From positions 73,823,053-73,887,052 of the forward strand of contig CM060732.1 of NCBI GenBank assembly GCA_030704615.1: 64,000 nt of DNA, in the 5' to 3' direction. The translations under genes were made by a program, and so were the position numbers. Positions 58,691-64,000 of the stretch are shown one piece after another. Position 1 is the first letter of the stretch. Each line of letters begins with the position of its first letter. The DNA is from Takakia lepidozioides (taxonomy: Eukaryota > Streptophyta > Takakiopsida > Takakiales > Takakiaceae). The notes below the pieces were generated by a model. That model searched no databases. It saw only the letters and a program-made list of their open reading frames with translations, and had not been told where the DNA came from.

Positions 58691-59260
58691 TCACGGTCTG
58701 CTTTTACCACTGAGGAAATGGACCCACAACGTGCTCCCAACATGCCCATTCATACCTTGCTTGCTACCAATCGATTTGTTTGGATTTCCGGACGGCCCAT
58801 TGCGGAGCTCCATTTTGGTCCAACAGAATGGTCATGGGACAGTCCCAAGAGCCAATTTTTGCTGATACCACTAAGAAAGCCTATAAGGCACTCACCAATG
58901 CACACCTTTTGCAAACAAAGTGGAATGAAAAATGGAGGCTAAGTTACATGGTTTCCAAAACGAAAATTGGGGTGCGATTTGGGTTTTTGTCTGGATCAAG
59001 ACTCGTCCGGCTGAGCTTTCGGCACTTATGACAAGTAGCTAATCGGGTGCTCAAAGTGGGCGAATGGTTATACTTTCAGGAAGCCCTTCTTTGCAGTTGT
59101 TGCTCCCCAGGAATTATGGAATCCCTTGAACACTGCCTCATTCATTGCCACACTCCTGCCAAAAATTGGCCACTAGTCAAGGCACTGTTAGCAAGGGGAA
59201 CTCCTAGAACCTATCAACCATCAATTTGTTACTCAACTATGATTTAACTACAAAACAGAC
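58691..59260 (+). pseudogene. LINE zf-RVT fragment
   Basis: Plus-strand frames read ADTTKKAYKALTNAHLLQ, KWNEKWRL, then after a stop VLKVGEWLYFQEALLCSCC and SLEHCLIHCHTPAKNWPLV, the Cys/His pattern of the zinc-binding domain at the C-terminal side of plant LINE reverse transcriptases. The reverse transcriptase core is absent. It is a different family from the LINE at 15-17.7 kb. Confidence 0.65.
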
Positions 59261-62200
59261 ATCTATGAGTTGCCCAGTGTTAATTGGAACCCTCAATCTG
59301 ACTCGTTGGCATCTATGGAAGGCTAGATTCAACATTTTTGAGAGTTACATGCTCCACTTTTCATTTACCATGACTTGAGAGTTGAATGTAGGAAAGCCTT
59401 AGGCCAAATTTTGTGCAAACATCGAGAGAACTCCATGCAATGCAAATTTACTCTATGCAACTTGGGCACATAAAGGGATCATATGCCACAATGTTGCGTT
59501 CGGAACTAATGACTCTGAACGTTGGAGAAACCGAGGTTGGGGCTCGAGTGAGCATGCTCGAGTGAGCATGCTCGAGTGAGCACAAGGGCATATTCCCCGA
59601 ATTCCCGGGAAAGTTCCACAGCGAAACGAAATTGACAAAATTAACAATTATGCGAAACTAACACATAAAGAACAAGTAGCCCCTATACCCGATGAACATG
59701 TTACCCTATAGGTGTGGCTTTTTCTCCATAAGAGGCGGGGGAGTGGGCGGTGAGGCTTCACCTCAACTTTAAGGTCCTTTCCCTTGCTTTAAAAAATAAA
59801 AAAATAAAAAAATCCCATGGAAATCCAAGCGAAATTCCGCCTGAGAAGCAAAAAGGATGAAGCCCCCACCCATTCTTTTTGGATGTAGGATTTTTCGGTG
59901 ATGGGATTTCTCAATGCAAAACGCAGTGCTTGCTTAGTTTGTGCCCATATCACCAAGTATTTCTCAGTGCGAAATTCACTGCTGCCCCTACAAGTTTAGG
60001 GTTTTTGGTTACACTAGTGAAGGTTTCGCCTCTCTGAATTGGCGCAAATGTACTATACAAATGCACCAGTCCTTTATACCCGCTTATGGTTTTATTCTGT
60101 TTTGAAAACATATAACTCCTATGACCGAGGTTTAAGAACATAAAACTTCCATGACCGTGGGTTGTGCTCACGCGAGCGTGCACACAGGATACCAACCCCC
60201 AAAAAAACCTCAAATGCTATTAACCACTAAAGTTATCCATAAATTCCATCAACTCGGTGGACTCTCACTTCAAGGCCAAACTTGTGTCCAATTAAGATGC
60301 GTGTTATAGGCCTTTTTGTTGTATTCAACTCGGGTCCAAACTCAAAACGCCTGCCCAAACAGACGTATGGAGAGTTTTGTCATGAGTTTAAGGATTTGGA
60401 CCAGTTGAGGCGGCTATTGTGAGCATAGGGCTCGAGTGAGAGCACTTGGTGAAACTCACGATGAAACTCTCTGCGAGTCTTACCTGTTTTAACAGTTCCT
60501 AACAACTTTACGAAGGGAAAACAAACTCAGGTCGAAATGGCATTTTTAACTACTCACAATGAAACTCCGGTCTGAATTGACGGATAACCTAGTTTGAGAG
60601 GAAAGTCAACTGGAAGCACATCAAACATTGTTGGAAGGCCTTCATGCTCCACTTTTATTAATAATTAGCGTTCGCGTTTGCTGCGAAGTACTTAATCTGA
60701 GATTTTGGTACTCACTCTCCTCATTCAGTTTTATGAGTGTCCGTCGATTCAATGATGATGACCCATGGTCATGTTATGTTGCATTTTGTAGACCGTGGTC
60801 TGCCGATTCTGGCATTCCTTGAGGCCTGGAGGGCCAGCCCTAGCGGGATGCCAGAATTGACAGACCCGGTTACCATGCGGAGCTGTATATTCTGTACTAA
60901 AGGAAGGGCCGCATAGGGCAGATACAGTACACAGTATACGGTGCAGATTATGCATGCACAATTGGCAGGCAAAATCGGCCAAGCCTGCCGATTATCTGCC
61001 CCGCCTATTCAGCTCCAGAATGAGCCTCTAAAACGGCAGACTATGCAGCCCCGAATGGTAAGGGGCTTTGCCGGTCCTGCCATTGTGGACTTCTTTTGAG
61101 GTCTTCTTCGTCTCTTCTATGTTTGGCTCCAGGGGTTTTTTTTCTCCCTAAATATTCGAAATAATCTCAGTTCGGGGCTAAGTCTGTCTGAGTGTTGATA
61201 TGATATCACATTTAGGTCAGACCAGTATCGCAAAATGTTCATACCAGTCTGGTATGTATAATGGCAAATGTATTTTGTCTAAAAATTGGTATGAGTACTA
61301 AATATCATGGTCACAATACCAACTGGTCTCGTGTATCAAAAAAGTAGCATTCAAGTACCATTTTTAATCAAAAGTTTAGTTCAAAGACAGAATAACTTTG
61401 TAAAGTCCAATATATAAATATACATCCAATATACATATATACGCATACAGAAATTTTATACAACACTTATATTGTAAGGAGAATACTCATACCAGATCGA
61501 ATGAGGAAGACGGTGGGGAATATTGGTATGGCGGCTGGTATGCAAAAGTCTATACGTCTATACTAGTTTGGTCTGGTATCTACATGAGTATAGCATATTT
61601 GGTCTGGTTTGTACCAGTGTTGAGCAGGTATTGAATTTTTATTTACCCTCAGGATAAGGGTAACCTGAATTTTGAGAAATGATGCACCCGTCAGGTCAGG
61701 GTATTATTATTTTCAAATGAAAAGTAAGGGTCGGTTGCTGGTAATGCACATTTGTAGAACACGCGGGTCAGGGTATAACCGGGTACTCTCAAAATAAAAC
61801 CTGAGGGTAAGGTTATTTAATGTGTCAGGGTAATTTGGTATTACCCGCCAAATAAGTATAAGTTTGGGTAGGGTAAGGGTAGGGTAAGGGTAGGTAGATG
61901 GCAATTTCCCTAAGGATTTCAAATAAATTGGCAATATAAACCAATGAGATTCTAACCAGGAGAAATTAAAATTGAATATATTTCAAAATATAACTTGAGC
62001 ATAATAAATCAATGTTAAGAAACTAAGCTTCAATCCCAAGAGTATTAAAAACAAAATATAGGTACATCATACATGTGCAAGGCACTGAAGGAGCCTAGAG
62101 TACCGCACTAGTACCTATTTAATGCTTTGGGATTCGATTGCCATTAAATGTATGTCATCGACGGATGATGTCATGACTGGGTTATGAACGTCCGCCACAC

Positions 62201-62434
62201 ACTTCTATGTGCAAAACCCGGACCCAACTATCTCGGGTTGGATCTCCCAACTCCCCGTGAAAAGCTGAAAGTTGGGAGATCGGGTTCCGATCTTTGACTT
62301 TCACCGGCTGTAGTATGTCGGTTTTTGCCATCACCGGGCGAGCAGATCTCTGTCTTTGTTCTCTTTGTGTCTTTTTGTGGCTTTCTCTTCATCGCATCTA
62401 GCGACCACATTGTGTGAACAACGGGAGAGTGAAA
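59261..62434. other. Long intergenic stretch, repeats only
   Basis: No gene recognised. Features seen: three tandem copies of ctcgagtgagcatg at about 59543-59583; a perfect 10-bp inverted repeat attctggcat/atgccagaat at 60806-60815 and 60848-60857; ACC(A)GT(A)T/TACCAG(A/T)-rich DNA at 61220-61620; and a stretch at 61630-61900 rich in GGGTAA/TTACCC motifs in both orientations, which resembles transposon subterminal DNA. Confidence 0.5.
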
Positions 62435-62991
62435 ATGATGGCTATGTTGAATGAAGAAGACTCAGATGCCCTGTATGAAACACCAATTGTGGAAACAAAT
62501 GGAACACAAGTGGAGAATGGTTCAAATGACGACACCACCGAATTTGGAGCTGAGCAAGGATGCATTCCAGGAAGGGTTTACAAGAAAGGGGCATGGTTGC
62601 TTTCTAAGATGATGGTTTTGCTAGCTGCAAAACGAAGCGACTGGACCAAGCATGGCCCTCAAGCAGGCTCCAAAGCCTTGCATCAATCTGCAACTTATAG
62701 GTGGTAGATGGTTGAAAAAACATGTTTTCAACAAGGTGTTCTGAGAAGTGCCGAACAATGCCAAGACAAATGAGAAGGGATATCTGTAGACTTCCGTAAG
62801 ATCTAGGACTACGAAAAGAAGATCCTTAGTGGGAGGAAATTGTATTACCAAATGACCCCCAGGGAAAGAAAAAAGGCCAAAATCCCCAAAACACATCTTC
62901 ACCAAGAAGTGTTTGATGATCTTCCAATCGACACTTCTGCCATGGCCAGACCAAGAGGTAACACGACTTCGACGACTCTCTCCTAAATAAG
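62435..62991 (+). pseudogene. Trihelix-like DNA-binding protein gene with three nonsense codons
   Basis: One uninterrupted frame from the ATG at 62435 reads an acidic N terminus, LLAAKRSDWTKHGPQAG, VLRSAEQCQDK-EGISVDFRK and DYEKKILSGRKLYYQM, then RERKKAKIP and LHQEVFDDL. The spacing W...GV-R-QC--KW--I--DFKKI-DYE and the ending K-P--FD-EV-D-L are those of plant trihelix (SANT/GT-like) regulators of the ASR3 type. Premature stops lie at 62705 (TAG), 62771 (TGA, at the conserved Trp after QCQDK) and 62804 (TAG, in the KI-DYE segment). No frameshift is present. A basic, coiled-coil-like tail (ANREKVVVAVMDAQIQENKR) continues in another frame to about 63115. Confidence 0.65.
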
Positions 62992-63115
62992 TGGAAGGCT
63001 TGACCATGGTTTTCCAAGCCAACCGAGAGAAAGTCGTTGTTGCTGTAATGGATGCTCAAATTCAAGAGAACAAACGCGACGAAGAAACTCTACAGTTGAA
63101 AAGGGAAAAAATATA

Positions 63116-64000
63116 AGTCACCGAGGATGTAGAAGCTAGCTACATTGCCGCATTGTTGTGTTCACAAAAATATGGAGTATAGCCCGCATTTTGACATCTC
63201 ATATCCGCGGTAATAGGCCTTATGTACATTTGTTGTTCGCGGTTATAGGCCCTATGTGATCCACGTCACTCTGGAACGTAAGCAGAATTCTGCTCACGGA
63301 ATTTTTCGCTTACGTGAGCGGCTTACAAACTAGCATTCCCACAATTTGTAGAGCTAGTATACGATGTGCCATAACATGTGTCCTATATCAATGTACCAGA
63401 GCACATTCCCCTTGATTACAATTGACTCAATTGAAGGTATCAAGAGCCAGTGTGTACACCAGAGCATTCAATTTGAGGCATTGTAATAGAGTCATTTTGT
63501 ACCAAAGCGAGTGTACCACTCTACCACAATATGTGTACTATAGATATATCAGAGCACTACAATTGATTACAATTGACTCAATGGTCTTGAATATACCAGG
63601 AGTTAGTGTATACTCCTATCTGTATCAAAGTATTTTGTACCAAAGCACTATAATTGATGTTTTAGCAAGGATTGTACCACAGCCCTATGACCACAATACA
63701 TTCAACGTCTTTTACTGTACCACAGTACAATAGTATTATGCACTAACTAGTTGTACCACAGTCTTACAATTGATTACGATTGAGGTGAGGTCAATGTGAG
63801 GTCAATTGACAACGATTCTTCCCCCCAAATCATCACTTCTGCTCTGATTTCTAAGGGTTTTTTTTTTTTTTTTTTGGGCGCATTTGGAGATGTAGTGATG
63901 ATCATCACTTCTGCTATGATTTGTTGTGCGCATACATATCGCTACACAACTACATCGCTGTCCAAAACCACACAACACATGTGCACACCACACACTAGTA
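63116..64000. other. Spacer at the right edge, no gene recognised
   Basis: Contains repeated words such as TTGTACCA(A/C)AG and ACAATTGA(C/T)T, at 63380-63790, forming a loosely repetitive stretch, and a poly(T) run at about 63857-63876. Nothing coding can be supported. Confidence 0.4.

Noticed and set aside
1-64000. tRNA or rRNA genes
   Set aside because: I looked for tRNA-like cloverleaf arms and rRNA landmarks and found none that I could support by eye; a tRNAscan/Infernal search would settle it.

Overview
The window is nuclear DNA of a land plant. The genes have GT-AG introns of roughly 100-1100 bases and encode plant products: a Golgi DUF248 pectin-type methyltransferase, two early light-inducible proteins (ELIPs), plant-type complex III subunit QCR7, the plant 6 kDa ATP synthase subunit and a plastid DUF2301 protein. 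TTTAGGG-type telomere-like repeats and long, nested transposon-rich intergenic DNA agree with this. The host genes look more like a non-flowering plant (bryophyte or lycophyte) than an angiosperm, but the species cannot be fixed from the sequence alone.

Host genes, left to right: a seven-exon DUF248/QUA3-like methyltransferase (2315-6599, +); a five-exon aldo-keto reductase (7918-10825, +); the 5' part of a C2HC zinc-finger gene whose first splice donor is replaced by a (CT)20 repeat (12815-13318, +); an intact two-exon ELIP (25798-26758, -); a mitochondrial ATP synthase 6 kDa gene (28732-39848, +) whose last exon is split by a retrotransposon; a second, frameshifted ELIP copy (50206-51779, +), facing away from the first; a four-exon QCR7 (54365-56529, -); an intronless DUF2301 membrane protein (57601-58548, -); and a trihelix-like pseudogene with three nonsense codons (62435-62991, +).

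Between them lie two transposon complexes. Complex 1 (about 14.0-24.0 kb) is a LINE (14962-17705, -) interrupted by a CACTA element (from 17709) that carries its own CACTA MITE (19418-19991, perfect TSD) and a Ty3/gypsy element; an inversion of about 1.95 kb has scrambled the CACTA transposase and the gypsy gag/pol. Complex 2 (29018-39821) is a Ty1/copia element with both LTRs, tRNA-iMet-type PBS and a TTTGT target duplication. It contains a 6.7-kb CACTA element with apparent captured gene fragments, which in turn contains a 851-bp CACTA MITE. A second, truncated copia (41013-42875, +) follows, then an array of about 24 palindromes GCGACCGCC-N-GGCGGTCGC (43.8-45.05 kb) and a degenerate telomere-like tandem array (45.6-46.5 kb). 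LINE ORF1 and LINE zinc-finger fragments lie at 46.98-48.58 kb and 58.7-59.26 kb.

The most striking point is the copia insertion in the ATP synthase gene. It lies six codons before the normal stop and supplies a new in-frame stop, so the encoded protein is predicted to be nearly full length with a retrotransposon-derived C terminus.
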